From assembly GCA_013397795.1 (NCBI GenBank), contig VZTJ01004489.1, positions 250,659 through 314,658 of the forward strand: a stretch of 64,000 nt of DNA, written 5' to 3'. The notes under the pieces were generated by a model. The model saw only the letters and a list, made by a program, of their open reading frames with translations, ran no database searches and was not told the DNA's origin. This stretch comes from Orthonyx spaldingii. Taxonomy: Eukaryota > Chordata > Aves > Passeriformes > Orthonychidae. The position numbers and the translations under genes are program-made. Within the stretch, counting starts at the first letter, position 1; each line of letters begins with the position of its first letter. Positions 36,513 through 50,615 of this stretch are shown piece after piece.

Positions 36513-38559
36513 GAAACAAATAGAAAAACCTCCTTGTGTCTTGGAATTTTCTTTCATTATTTTTTAAAAATTCACTGAGATTGTGATCAATTGTAATTAA
36601 TAGGTCTTCTTGACTTGTATCTGTAAATATGATCACATTTCAGAAAATACACAGCTAAAAAGCCACGCGTGATCTGGCGTTTCATGTGTTATGTTTTTAG
36701 TAAGTTTTAGGGAATTTTACAACCACTTTTAAAAAAAACCCTATGCATAGGTCTCTTGTCTGTTTTTGTCAGATGTCCTTGGATAATAATAAAAGAAGCA
36801 GCGGTAGAGTTGTGTGAAAGAGATTGGCGTCCTAGATCTATACACAATTAAAACCAAATGAGACTTTCCAGATATGAAATTTGTCGCCAGGACAACTTCA
36901 CTCATAGGTCTAATGCACTTAAATATTTTTACTGCCACTGTTGTAGATGGACAGTTTCCAAGTAGCTGTAGCTGAAGACAGTACCTGCACCTAGCTTTCA
37001 CCATTACAAATGTTGACTTGTCTTGAGGCACCTTTTGCCAAGGTCACTTTAGTGTGACCTCTCCATTAGCTTTTGAGAGTGCAGAGCATTAATGAACTTG
37101 GAGATTGAGGGGTGGCTTCACTGTCCCTTGCTCCTCATACCTGTTCTTTTAATTAGACATCATTGCTTCCCATTCACTGAGGAAAAATGATAATCATAGG
37201 CCACAGCTCTTGCTGTGTGTTTACATCACCTAATTTGTGGCCTGAAAAAAAAACCAAACCAAAACACAAGTGCAGCGATGGAGGGCCGTTTCTGGAAGAA
37301 GGTCAGGTAAGACCTGGTCCCCCATCCTCCCTAGTAATGCATGTAGACATCTCAGCAGGTTCACCATGGCTCTCCAGAAGAGGGTATTTCCTGGGAAATG
37401 TTCACCCCAGTACCCCTCCGCAGCAGCCAGCTGCTTCCTGTCCTTCTCCCCTGTGTGCCATGCAGTCCCGGTGTTGGAAATGCAAGTGTGGAATGACCAC
37501 TGTGACTCAGCCTGTGGCAAGCAGAGGCCAGAAATGCTGCTGTTAGTGGGTGTGACTTCATTTGTGTGTCAGAATTGGGCTTGAACTCCTGACATAGAAG
37601 GCCCCTGGGAACCTACAAGAGCAGTGATAGTTTGTGCTGTGCTTGTAGACAGGGGAGTCCCAGAGCTGCCCGGTTTACTGCTTTTTCTTGCTAGCTGGTG
37701 CTTTTCTAATGATGGAAGCCTGAAAAAAATCACCTTTTGATTAAAAACACTGACTTTGGAGAAGTTGGAAATGTAAGCCCTAAACCTCTGCAAGACAAGA
37801 AGGAGAAAATCACAGGTGTTTCTTGGGGATTTTTTTTTTTTTTCAAGTCTCAAGAGTATTTTGGAGCCCTTCTCAAAATAGCTGGCTAATGACTTTGAAT
37901 GGTATGTTTAGGCCCCTCTGAAAATACTTGTCTCTGCAGTCAGACTTCAACTGACATGGTGATTAGTTTCACAGTGTCAGATGGTGTAGAGCTATTGATA
38001 AGCACAGAAAGTCATCTAGAGCTCTTTCATCCTGTCTTTGCTTCTCTTGTATGTGCACAGGCAAAATTGAGTTCTTGATGAAGGGGGTCCCACCTGGGCT
38101 TTGCTGGAATTTTAAATTCTGTGGCTTTTTGGCTCTGATTTTGAACAACTTGCCTGTACCATAACTTGCTGACTCATCTTTAAAGCACAGACTCGGGTAG
38201 TATTTGGTTTCAGGATGAATGTTTTACCCTGCCTATCCTTGCTCCACAGGCAGTGAAAGCTGAAATAAAGGTTGGCCTAAATAATTTATTTTATAAAGGC
38301 TTTTATTCACTGATAGTCTAATGAAATTATTGCTTGCAGAGGGGTGGAAACATTCTCTCTTGTGCTTGATGCTATCCTCTCTCTGTGATATTCTCTGTGC
38401 TGAAGTGAAATGGTGTGTATGCTTCCACTAAAGAACAAAACACAGCTAGGTGGCTCATGCAGAACTATCCTCCCTGCCAAAGCACAAGGGTTTTGTACAA
38501 ATATGCCACCCTTTTTCCTTCCATCAGTAGCCAAAGTCAGCTGTGCCAAAGAAAGGTCC

Positions 38560-38576
38560 TTTTTTTTTTTTTTTTT
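38560..38576. repeat. T17 homopolymer
   Basis: Seventeen T residues. A second pyrimidine-rich tract follows at 38707-38768. Confidence 0.9.
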
Positions 38577-38706
38577 CAATGCAACCCACACACCCACACC
38601 ATGGAAGTTACAGTCATATTTTCCAGTAACCACAGAGCTGTGAGTGATGGCACGTGTGTTTTAAATAAACTGGGAGGAGAACTGATGTAATGCTCTCTGG
38701 GTTATG

Positions 38707-38768
38707 TTTTTCTTTTTTTTTTTTCTTCTTTTTCTTTCCATATTGCTCCCCCTCTTTCTTTTCTCCCC
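38707..38768. repeat. Pyrimidine-rich low-complexity tract
   Basis: A C/T-dominated stretch with T runs and short CTTT units. No exon follows. Confidence 0.8.
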
Positions 38769-41512
38769 ATCTGTTGGCTGCTATATGGGTTATTTTTGTT
38801 TTGTTTAAGATTTATTTTTTTCCTTGCTGCAAACCACAGTGAGGGAACTGTTGAAGAGGGCAGCTGTGGCACCTTGAGCTCAAGTACGGATGGATTTCTT
38901 TAAAGTCTTTAAAATTACAGGGTAGTGCAATGTACCAGCTTTTATGATCTTAATAATTTTTTTCCCATTTCTTCTCTAGAAGTGAATTAATTGTGATACT
39001 CTGATAGAGAAAGTGAGAAATAAATGCCTTTTTTTCTAGTGGCATACTGAACTGCAACTGTCTGTTTCTTCAGTGAGATCACAAAATAGTTTTGGAAAAA
39101 ACATGTATTTCAGTTTTAGTTTAATGAACTGCAGAGAGACTTGCTCTAGAATGACAAGTGAAACCTGTTTTTCCTCTGCTGCTTTTCCTACTGCTGCTTT
39201 CAATGGTTAAATTAGTTTAACTCCTGCTTATAATGGTCTGTTTGGGAATATTTTAGGTTGTGTTTCTATAAATTTTCATGAAGAACCCCTTGGAAGGGCT
39301 CAAAAGTAGGTTTTGTGTATCTGTGTTTAAGAGAATAATTCTAAGTAAATTTCTATATTTAATGTTGAATTCAGCTTTGAAAAATAGGTTCAGCCACACA
39401 GCTTTGTGTGTGGGTACATGACTCACTCGCAGGTCTGCTCCTGCTGTACCAGTGCAGCATCTCTGCTCTCCAGCCCCACTTAGGAGGCTTCAAGGGATGG
39501 GTCCCAGTCCCTTTTGAGAAGACTGAATAATTGCTATTCCCTAAACAGGAATTCTGAGGTGTATTACGCAGTTGTGTGACAGGACACCAGGTCAGCTGGT
39601 CTCTTTGCAAGCCCTTAGCAAGTGGGAGGTGTCTTCAGTGAAGCTAGAGGAACTGAAGGGTTAAACCCATGCCATTTAGATGTCAAGGTTAAGTCTGAGC
39701 CCTGGAGGTGAGGATAGCTCAAGTTGCCTTGTGCTGGCTGTGGGCAAAGAGCACACAGGCAGACGGCCTGAATGGATGATCTGGCAGCGTCATTAGCTAG
39801 GAGCACCTGGTTTGTGTCTGTGCCCCGGCCACTCCTGACAGTGGCACTTAAAGTCATAGTCCCATTTTCAAAATAACCTGAGGATAGGGAGCCATCTCTG
39901 TTGGAGCTGATCTAACTGGGGGCTGGCATGGCCCTTCCCCAGTCACTCCTTCCCACCCTTCTCTTGCCCCAGGACCCTGTGTGGAGCTGATGTAGCTCTC
40001 TAAGCCAGCAGGAAGCCGACAGCTTTTTAAAATTAATTTATTTTTTAAATTTTGATAATTAATTTTCTGATAGGAAAGGTGCTTGGCTCAGCTCTATGTA
40101 TGGTCAGGAGTGCGCCAGGGAGTGGGAGCACCATAAGGGTGTAAGTCAATTTGAGATGTGGTTGCACAGTGGTTTAATCCAGTCTAAATTGTGTCAGACA
40201 GGCAATGTAAATAAACCATTACTGTAGGGGAGGCAGAGAGAGATTCATCTTGCTTAAGCTGCTATAAGCAAGAGGCAGCTGAGGGAATGCAGAGAGGGAA
40301 CGTTCATTTGCAGGTCTCTGCTGCAACGTGAAAAATACTCCTAGGAGCTGTTAGAACCAAAGGTCCTGTGCTGTGAGAAGGAACAGATCTCTCTTGGATG
40401 GTGCTGAAATGTGGGGTTTTTTGACAGCAGATAGAGTGAGTCAGGGCAGGAAAAGAAAATGCTGAATAAGCCAGGTTAACAAAGTTTTGACATAACTGTG
40501 GTGCCAGTGTTTTGTTCTCCCTCTCGAAGAGCTTGTCCCTAGAAAGAACTGAAATATTCGATACAGGTCCCTAATCTCATGGCCTAAGATCAGCATGTAT
40601 AGCAATGCAAGCTAAGAGAATGTTTAATGTTAAAGGATACCTGCTTTGTGTAAAACTTTTTCTTCTTTTTTCTACAGCAGGGAAAAATCCAGAATTACGT
40701 AGTCTGGAGAGGAAAAAAAAGCTTTGTTTGGAAAAGAAAAAAGAACTAATCTTGGACTTTGATGTGTTACTAATTTTTTTAAGTTGTCTTTTCTTTTTTC
40801 TTTGCCCTTATGCTGGGAAAGCCTGCTAGTGGGAATAGACTAGAATTAGATCTTTTTGGGTGTCTATGTTGTGTTAACATTGAAATACTATGCCTTCAAG
40901 AGAAAAGCACACCTATTTTCCCTGACCACTGATAAGCACACTCTATACTTCCCATGTAGGTTTTAGATTCTTCCACAAGAAAACCAGAGTTATCTGAAAA
41001 TACCTATATTTATTAGTCAGAGAAGTAGGAGGAACTAATTTCAAAAGAACACCTTTGCTGCTTTCAGGGAGTGGAAGCAAGTGCTGTTCAGCCCAAAGGA
41101 GATGCCAGGAAAGCAAGTGTTCTTGCAGCCTTTTAAAATAATCCTTACTGCTTTCTTTGTCAAAGTCAGCACCATCTACTATGTGTAGAGCAACAGCTCA
41201 GGAGGTGATGCTGTGTGGGGAATGTGGCATGAGCTTGGCAGGAGCTTGTGCACAGGAACTCCTCAGGGCTGGCAGTTATATACCACATTGTGATAAGAGT
41301 AGAAGAGCGCGGCTGTAAAATAAAAAAACCGGAGACCGAAGCACTGCCATATCAGTACAGTTCAAACCCCAACAGTTTATGACTGTTAGCAGTACTTTGC
41401 CCTGCTCAGTGCATGCTTCAAATGCTAGTCAGACCTGACAGTAGGCTTGCAGGTCAGTGTAATATTTCTGCAGTGTAAATGCTATTTATAAGAAGTTATG
41501 ACTATAATTTAT

Positions 41513-41526
41513 TTACTAGAGGGCGG
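41513..41526 (+). promoter_or_regulatory. CTCF-like motif
   Basis: TTACTAGAGGGCGG matches 12 of 14 positions of the CCASYAGRKGGCRS core by eye; the first two cytosines are replaced by T. Such sites act as chromatin-loop anchors in vertebrates. Motif match only; occupancy unknown. Confidence 0.35.
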
Positions 41527-44500
41527 AGGAGAGGAGCAGACAAAGAGGCAGTCACTTCATCCTGCTAAAGGCAATGACCAAACGGGAATAAAGTCCAGGT
41601 GTCCTTGAATCTGGTTCTTCCCCTAGCTTTTCCACTAAGCTGTATTTAGTTAGCATGACTGTGATGCTATATTTTTATAACTGCACCTCCTCAAGAGGCA
41701 GAGATGGAAGCCATGTGACTATTTCTCTCGGCACAAGGGAAGACTTCCTACTCCTGTCCTGCTTCCAAGAAGAAAGCAGTAGGTTTGGCGCTACCATTAA
41801 TTGGGCTTGTGACTTCATAAATAAATAAAAAATAGTCACACATTCTTTTTATGAGCCAGAAAAGCTCTCTTTTTCCTCTTGTAGCACTGAATGAGAAATG
41901 TTGAGAATAGTAAAAACAGGAGTCAATTATTTTGCCTCTGTTGCTTTGTTTTGATACAGCTGAAGATCAGTTTGGAGCTCTGTGTTTTTGGGGTGGCTTT
42001 TTTTTCTTTTCTAAGAGATAGCATATGCATTTCAACAACCTCAAGACCTGCAGGGTGCATAGATTATGCTCTAGCTTATCTTTCTCAGGGCAAACTGCAG
42101 CAAACTCCTCACTGAGACAGTGCAAAGTTATAGCAGTAACAGACACATGTAAACAGTGGGGTCACTCTCTGGTATTCAAAACACATATAAGCTTTGGGTG
42201 TGCTGGTGACTTCATGAGCCTCCCTTTTAAATCAGCCAAAATACACTAGAAAGGAAAATAAATACATGCAAGCAGAATAATTTTGATCTGGGAATGAAGG
42301 TGACTTGCAGCATTAAAAATCCCATGTCTTTGTCCCTAAGCACAACCTACCTAGTGTTAGGCAGATTGGTTTAGTGACCAAAATAAGCATTAATGTATTT
42401 CCCATAGAAAAGCATGTCGCATGCAATAAATATTTTTTGCTATACTAAAGCAAGTTAGTTAACAAATGCTTTCTATCAGTCTATGGATATTACTTGTGCT
42501 GACAGGTAGATAGAAGACCTAGCCATCATTTTGACAAGATGATCCCAAGCTCTATTTCTTGCAAAATATTCTTTTATATGCTCAGTAGCCTTTGTTTAGC
42601 TAAGCACATGTAGAGAGAAAAAAGAAAGCCTTTTTTCTTTTCCTAACCTTGTCAATAACAACTCATTGTCCTGTTGTTTATTATACCTGGCTTTGTGTGA
42701 GGGCCTCTAGCCCTAGCTTGCCTTAACAGGAAAAAGTGAAAAGTGTGTGTGCATGTATGTGAATAAGAAGCCTTGCTGCAGACTGAATCCAAACAAAGAA
42801 AAAGACTTTTGAAGTCAGGTTCTAGACAAGCTGTCATATATAAATGCTCTCCTCATGGTCTGATTCTGGTGTCATTCCTCTCTAACTTAAGACAAACTCC
42901 AATAAAGCCAGTAGTGGCTGCTGCGAACTGTCACGAGGCCAGGCTGAAATACCATGATATTAACTGTAAAGAAATACTGTAATGCTTCTGCAGCTTTCAG
43001 AAAGTGTCCTTCTCATATTTTAGTAATGACATTGTTGTATTTGGGGTGGTTTAAGATGCAAGGGCTGATCTACTCAGAAAAGAAATTCCATTTCACCATT
43101 TGCAATTTAATGGAGTACAAAGAGGCAGGGAAAGCACTCTACATAAATACAGATGTCTCCACTTCTGAGGCTTTTCTGTGTTCCTGCTTCTTAAATGGGG
43201 ATCAAGAATGATATTGTTCTGTGGGCTTGCTCTTTATTTACAATACCCTCTTTGAAACTAGATGTCAAAATGGGTTTCCTGGATTGGTTACTGAATTCTG
43301 CAGGCTGACACTCCACTGTGAACACTGGAAACCTTCAGCTTTTTCCTTAAAAATAGCCCAAGTTTTGAGATGTGAAAAGCAGCTGTATTTTGCCACCACG
43401 TGGAAAGGGCTTGTTTTTTTGCTTCTCTAAATTTCAAGTATAATGTTTGGACCAGGGCAAAAAAGCCTCAGTAAAACTCTCCTCTGCCTGTACTGGTAGA
43501 ATTTTATCCATCCTTTGTGTGGCCATAAATGACCAAAACACAGAGATGAGCAAATTGAGCCCAATGGTTTTATAGATTCCTGAGCTCATGGCAATGAAAT
43601 ATTGTACAGTTAATGTAAATTGTCAAGGATGACAGTTTAACCTCCTAAACATATACACAGAGACCCTCTTGTTCTTCCTCAAGCTGTGCCACGTAAGTCA
43701 GCCTCGGCCAGGCACTGCACAACGTCACATACCTCATGTTATCTTTTCCAGGCCATCCTTGCTAAACCTCTGCTTTCCCTTAAAGGGTATTTAAACAGAC
43801 CAACTCTTTTGCCAAACTCTTCTACTTAGGGTAAGGAGAGTGTCCCCCAGAGCATTTGCCAAGGTAAATGGAGCAAATAGTTTCAGTTTTAGTGTTACCA
43901 ACTTCGATGCTGTTCTTGATCTGCTGTACATAGGAATACAGGCATTTCCATGTGTGCAGTGTCATACACAGCTTCCTGTGCTTACTGGATGTGAGAGAAG
44001 ATGACTTAATGACAGACTTCTAGCCTTTGCTCCAAATGTTGTGGTTATCTATTTTTTTGTTTCATTTTAGTCAGACCCCTGAAGTAATTAGCACACCCTG
44101 TGGGTTTTTTTGTGTGGTTTCTATCTGAATACCCATGAAGGAGTTAATTAACTTGTTTGCAGTATCTCATTAATTCATTTTTGGCTGTGAACTTAATTGC
44201 TCCTTTATTACTGATGAGTAAAATAGCTTTAGGCTCCCAATTAAAATGGACTTTGATGGATGTATAAGAACTGGGCTTTCAGCTTGTTGAATAGGCAGTG
44301 GATTTGCCATTCTGCATCCCATTGCAGGCCAGGCTCCTTCATGGCAGTGCTTCTCAGGGACAAGTTTCTCCCAGTAGCAAGCTTGGCCTCAGAGTTGAAG
44401 CTGTTAATTTCCCCAGTGGGAGGGAAATCAAATGGGAGTGCCTATAAATCTCTGAGGGCAGATGAAATTCAAAGAATAGGTGGACCCACTGAAATAAAAG

Positions 44501-45788
44501 CTTATTACTGAGGTGGCAGATGAGCCTAAACTGTAGTTCTCTCCATTAAGAAATGGCAACTCTACTGAAGTCAGGTTCCCAGTGGTGAAGGTCTGGATTT
44601 GTCCCTATGGGCATCCTGAGTTTTACTGGAGGGCAAAAGCCATTTTCAGATGTTTGAGGACATATCAAATGTTTGTTCTTGAAATAGTTTTTCTTGCTCC
44701 TGGTAGATATTTGATGTGCTGGGGTGCATGAACATCAATTTGCTTTTCTGGGCTTAGATTTCTTGTAGGACAGTAGTACTTTCTTTGTAATATATTTTGA
44801 GACTACTGGATGTCAAGCATTATAGAAGAACCAGGAATATTAGTGTTGTAAAGAGAAATACCCATATTAATTTTAAATAAGAAAAAAAAGAGCTGCAAAT
44901 CTGTCTCTCACTTCTCCCACACACCCCCTCTCTATGATTCAATGTGGAGAACACACAATTTATGTTCCCAGTGGTGACTGGCTTGGACCCAATGACCTTT
45001 GCAAAAAATCCATTGCCTGCATGGAAAATGTAGTAAAACAATGTAAGCGTGCTTACTGTAGGCATGTATATTTCTTAACACAATAGGGTCCTGAGACCAA
45101 CCGAAATCTCTGGATTCTTCTGCAAGCAATGTTCCCACAGGGGAGCTATTATGATACTCCCTCTGCTGGCTCTCATTCTGCCTCCAGATTTTCCTTAGGA
45201 GACCTCACTTGGGCATTGATCCACAGAGAGCAAAATTACCATGTCTTGTTTGCTTATGTGAAGAGTCAGCACAGCCCAAAGGGTGGAGACTGTTGCCGCT
45301 TTGAACAGACAAGAACCAAAATTGTCAAGAAAAAGACATCTACTTTTGGATAAGATGATTACAGATAGCAAGTGAAAGAGCAAAGTCAAGCACTACTTAC
45401 TTTCATACCTTTAATTGAAAATCTACTCAAACGCTGTTTGAAATGCTTTGAATACAATTCATTTTCAAGAGAATGAAACACGATCAGTCAGTCGGTTTCT
45501 ATTCTACCAAAAGATCTAGATTCATAAGCTGAATTCCAGATTGTTTTTAGTACTGTAACAGCTTATTTGCTTCACTCATAAAAATCTGAACTCTTTCTGA
45601 CTTTTCCTTAATGATGGCTTTTTGGAAGAATTTCTGTTTCCTGGAATAGTGAAGGCGGAAAATCCTGTTTGCTTTAGAACTAACTTCTTTTTATACTTTT
45701 CTCAAATCAGAGAGTCACAAGATGACCGGAGTCACTGACACATGAATTATGAAACAAAATGATGATGGAACACAAATTTAAACCAAAT

Positions 45789-45831
45789 TAAAAGAAAAAA
45801 AAAAAAAAGGAAAGAAAGAAAAAAAGAAAAT
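45789..45831. repeat. A/G-rich low-complexity tract
   Basis: An A run followed by GGAAAGAAAGAAAAAAAGAAAA-like units (GAAA)n. Simple repeat. Confidence 0.85.
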
Positions 45832-48800
45832 AGAAATGCTGACAAGCTTGTGGCAGTACAGTCTGCTAACAATTTACCAATTTACTCTGGAATTCTCTAT
45901 GAAAATTTCAATTATTGTGCAACATATGAGATCTAGTTATGACTATGCTTTTTCCAAAGGCCAAAAAGAGAGGGGAAAAAAAGGATCGTCCTTCGATGAT
46001 ACTATGGCACCTCTGTCCCTGTTTTAGCTGATTGCTTAAACACATGCTTCATAAATATGTTTAAGAGTCTGCTGACCTAAGCTGTGCTTTGTTACCAACT
46101 TTAACCCTGGAGTTACTAAAGTTCATTATTGATGTCCAGAGGAAAATTGTTTTTCCTTCTCAGGAGTAACTTATCTTGCTGCTCCAGGTAGTGTCCCCTT
46201 TGACAGGAAAGGGGAGAATGTGCCTTGGAAGGAAGTCAGACTATGGTCATCATCTATGGTGAGGGGCCCAAATAGTAAAATTAAGCTTTTAATTTTATAA
46301 AACGGGAACTGAAGCAACAGGAGTTGAGGAGGAGAAGGGAAAGGAGTTAAGACAGCTCATATGGGTGCAGGCAGGCAAAGGACACAGCAGAGGCCATCTG
46401 GGGCTCTGAGTAAGCCTGATCCTGCTTGTGGCTTCTCGCTTTCTCAGGGTCTTCGTGAGGATGGAGCTGCCCTGAATTTGCACGTTGTTATGCTGGGTGA
46501 TGCTGAAGGGAACTACTGCTCATGGGAACCTCAGTTTCTGGCAAGAGCTGCTTTGCCCTCATTCTGGCAGCTTTCTCTGGCCTGTCATCAATATCCCAGT
46601 GCCTACACAAAGACTGAGTGGAATGGATGATGGTTCTATTTGTGGTGCCTTGGCTCCTGTTTCTTCATAGGCACTAGATTACATAAGGAATCTCATTAAA
46701 AGTATTTTTCCATAAGGAAGGTTTCTTCTGACTGGGTCTGCAGTGGAAGTAGACAGTGGTACCCAGACCTGCGAGTGCCCGGCTGCTCTGTGTCTGCGGT
46801 GATGGGCAAATGTGACCACAGACTTTTGGAAGTGCTTTTCAGGAGTCTGGAGCATAAAGAAAGCTGTGAAGCTGCCAACCAAAATGTAACCCAACTGTCC
46901 TTGCCAGCCTGGACTCCACTCTTTATCAAACAAGGTTCATGATTATTGGAGCAACAAAGCTGACTTAAAATGGTGGTGGGGGGAAAAAGAGAGGTAGTAA
47001 AAAAGCTGTGACACTTTTTGTTTGAACTAGTATTTGCGGCTTTTGTGGGTTGTATTTGTTGATGACTTGGTCAAGTATCTTTAGGTGTGATTATTTTTGT
47101 GAGCAATTCCCTAAATTTTTTTTCTTTTCTGCTGTGTGAGTCCTACTGTGTTCATGGAAAGTGACTTTTCTCATAGTTCCTGCCCACCTTCTTGTGGAAA
47201 CATCAGTCTCTTCTTGGTATTCCTAGTCCCATGCCTCTCCAGCTGTATCTGATGGGTCCTTGCTGCCTTCTTTGTGTGCTCTGTGGTATTTTTTTGCTGC
47301 TTATCTCTTACACACATGCAGCTCCAAGCAATAGCGCTCAAACCCTCCAGAAACACTCTAAGACACTCAGCACAGCTCTACTTCTACTCCAGCCCTGCAT
47401 GTGACTTGTGTTTTGGGTGGTAACTCCTCTAGTTTTGGTTATCTACCTCATAAAGTATCTTCAGTGCTGTTTTTACACTGCCCCTGAACAGGAGATAGTT
47501 GTTGCACCCATCAGATTAACAGCACTGACAGAGACCACTTCATCAAAGGGACTCGGGGTAAGTCCAGCAGAAAGACAAGGCCAGACTATGGTGAAATTAA
47601 GGAATATAATCCTTGGTGTGTAGGACATTAGCTACCATCACTGTAATTGTGTTTGAAAGCTTTTATGCAGCTTTTTAGACTTGAGTATCACCACTGCTTA
47701 AATTTGCCCATGGGCATAGACAGTGTCCATGTAACTTGCCTTCATGCTTGCCTCAGACATCTACAGTTTCCTTGAATTTATGTGGCTTTGGTACAAGGTC
47801 TGAGGGCTCCCAAGAGGCTAGTGGGTAATGTAGGTTGGCCTAAATTCCACTGCAGTTAATGGCAATCTGTCCATGGGCTTGTGTAAGCACAAGGCTCATC
47901 CTTTCAAAGAAAAAGACAGTGAACAGACAGAACGGAGGTGCAGTAAAAAACATCCAAAGATGTTTGTCAAAGCAAAAATGTCAAGTGATATTTTTAGTTT
48001 CCAAAGGAAGAAAGGAGAAAGCATGCAATGTTGTAATTGTTAGGAAAGTTGTTGGCTGTACTATGAGAATTGTCTCACTTTTATGGTAATATCATTTAAT
48101 TGCTTTTGAAAAATGGTGTACCTTGCTAATCTGGATGGATCTGGAGACACTGGGATATAGTCTTGTTTGGTATAAATTGGTGTAGCTTTGCGTGGGAGCT
48201 ACACCCTTAGTGGCAGATAAAAATCTGTCCTTTTGAGTCTTTTAGGGGAAAATTTCAACAACTGTACTTCAGTAAGTCAGATTTTCTATATTGTGTCAGC
48301 CCCAGGCTTAATAGTACTCTTAAACCAGTATAAAAGTGGGGGATCATTGCTATTCTGATAGGAGACATTTGACTTATATACTAGAGAATGCAGTTCTCAC
48401 CATGCTGTGGTGAAATTATTCAGTATGGTGTGTTTCTGCAACAACATGGCAGGGCTTGTTGCCCAAACAACTTTGGAAAATGTGATGTTTCCCCTCTGTC
48501 TTACTGTTATGACTTCTATGTTAGTACTGCAGAGTCGAAAATCTGGTAATAGATGCATGTAGTGTTAGCATCAGATCTGGGGGGTGTTAGAACCATCCCA
48601 CTTCATGGAGCTGTGAACTCCTCACTATCTGTTTTGCACCTTGCTGCTATCATCAAGAGGAGGAGAGCGGCTGTTTGCAAAGCTGAGCTCTCTGTGTCCT
48701 GACCAAACCCTTTCTAGAAGAGCCGATTTCCTCCCCAAATGTTTGATCGTGGTGGTGTTGCTGATGTTCCAAGGACAGCTTGGCAAACGCCTGCTTTTAG

Positions 48801-50600
48801 CTTTCAGAAAGGATCAGTCTTTGGAAATTTAATTCTGAGTTCACTTATTCCTGGGAAACTGAGAGGCAGATTTTAACTGGCCAAAGGATTCAGACCTTTC
48901 ATCTTGGTTAGTTATCCCTCATTTTCCCTTCTGAAATCCAAAAAGGTTATTTAGAAGGCAAAATGCTGCAGTGAAATGGGAAATAAGCTATAGTTGAGAA
49001 AATACTTTCTAACCAGATAACAACAGCCCAGAAAGTCCTTCTATGCTCTGGAATATTGAGCTCAGTTAAGCAAGGATTTTTTTTCCTGATAATGAATATG
49101 CTTTTTCTTGTTTTACATATTTAATTAAATCATGATGGAGAATATTAAATACATGATATTTCAGAAATTTATCCTGTTTTGCTGGCAGTCTTGGAGCCTC
49201 TTTTGTCTTTCAGTAAGTTTGCCTCTGACTAAATGTTTCTGATTACTTGGAACTGAAGATTAATTGCTGTATTCAACTCTACCCACCCATGCAAATGTTT
49301 CTGGGAAGTTGACTGTAAACTGGGCCATAAGCAACCAGAGTCCCATAGATTATGTCCCAGAGCCAGCTGCTAGGGTATTAGAATATGTTATGTTTTGTTG
49401 AGAGATAACACAATCTCTTTCCTGGATTTACAAAAAATACCTGGGGAAAAATTGCTGGTGAGAAAGCTGTAGGAAGACTGGGTCAGAGCCAGAAGAAACT
49501 CTGGATGGGAGATAGAGTTGTAATTATGGAAACTTCTGCTTGCCTGATGCCTAAGATCTTTGGATCCCCGGGCATGTGGAGCTCTCGTCTGTCACATATG
49601 TTTCTGCCCAGATGTTCCTGGGTCTCAGTGTGGTGGCAGCTGGGAGCCTGGCACATGTGTGCTGCCCTGGCCCTGCTGGAGGGTGGCCCTGTCTGCAATG
49701 TGCCACAACTCTGCGTGCAGTGCTTTGGTGGCTGCTGCTTTTAGAACACATTAGAGGGAGAAGGGACAATGCCCCCTTTAGAAGACCACTTAGTGCTTAC
49801 AATGTTTGTCCCAATTTCTCATCTAATCTGATTTCAAAGGGGAATGATATTGGGTCCGACTTGTGATCCAGGAAGGATCCTGCTGCAGGATTGCTTGGAA
49901 AGGGGACAGCAATACTTCTCCCTGCATACCTTAGCCATGAGGGTTGACAGCATGTCTTAGTCTTGCTCTCTTTCCCTGGCCTAGCAGATGTTGTCTTATG
50001 CAAGGCACAATGATTTAATTGGCAAGGAAAGACATAGAAATCTCTTCTCTCCTTTCAAACAGGCTCCAGTCTGGGCACACAGGGTAGGAGACAGAGGACT
50101 GAAATCTCTGACCTTGCATTTCCTGTTTCTATGTAGTCTTGAACCACTTCTTTATTTTATCTATTAGAGGAGCTATAGTTGGCTATGCATTAGCAGAAAA
50201 GATGAAGTCCGGGGCAACTTTTGGAGGAAAGGGTGTAGTCTGGTATCTTCAGGGTGTGCTGTATTGATACCACGTCCAATGGCACATGGAAAATGCCCAC
50301 CTGCCCTCTGCCCTTGCTTGTTGTGGGTGTGCTGGCATCAGCCAGAGCTGCTGGCATGTGGCAGCCACAAACTGGGGTACCAAATGCTGTTTGTTCAATG
50401 GTCCCAGAGGCATGGGCCTTTACAGTGGTCCTGAAGTCCACTTTGAGACCAAAACCCAGTTTTTTAATATTAAGAAGAAAAAAACCAATATCCTCCTTTT
50501 TCCTCACTGATGAGTGTGTTGCTGGAAGCTTTTTAATTTCACCCGGGTCTGAGGTTGGTGTTTCACCCCATGGAAAGCACAAGAAGCTCTGTCTTGAGAA

Positions 50601-50615
50601 GGTGGTGGTGGTGGT
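50601..50615. repeat. (GGT)5 trinucleotide run
   Basis: Five perfect GGT units followed by GTTTC. Confidence 0.85.
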
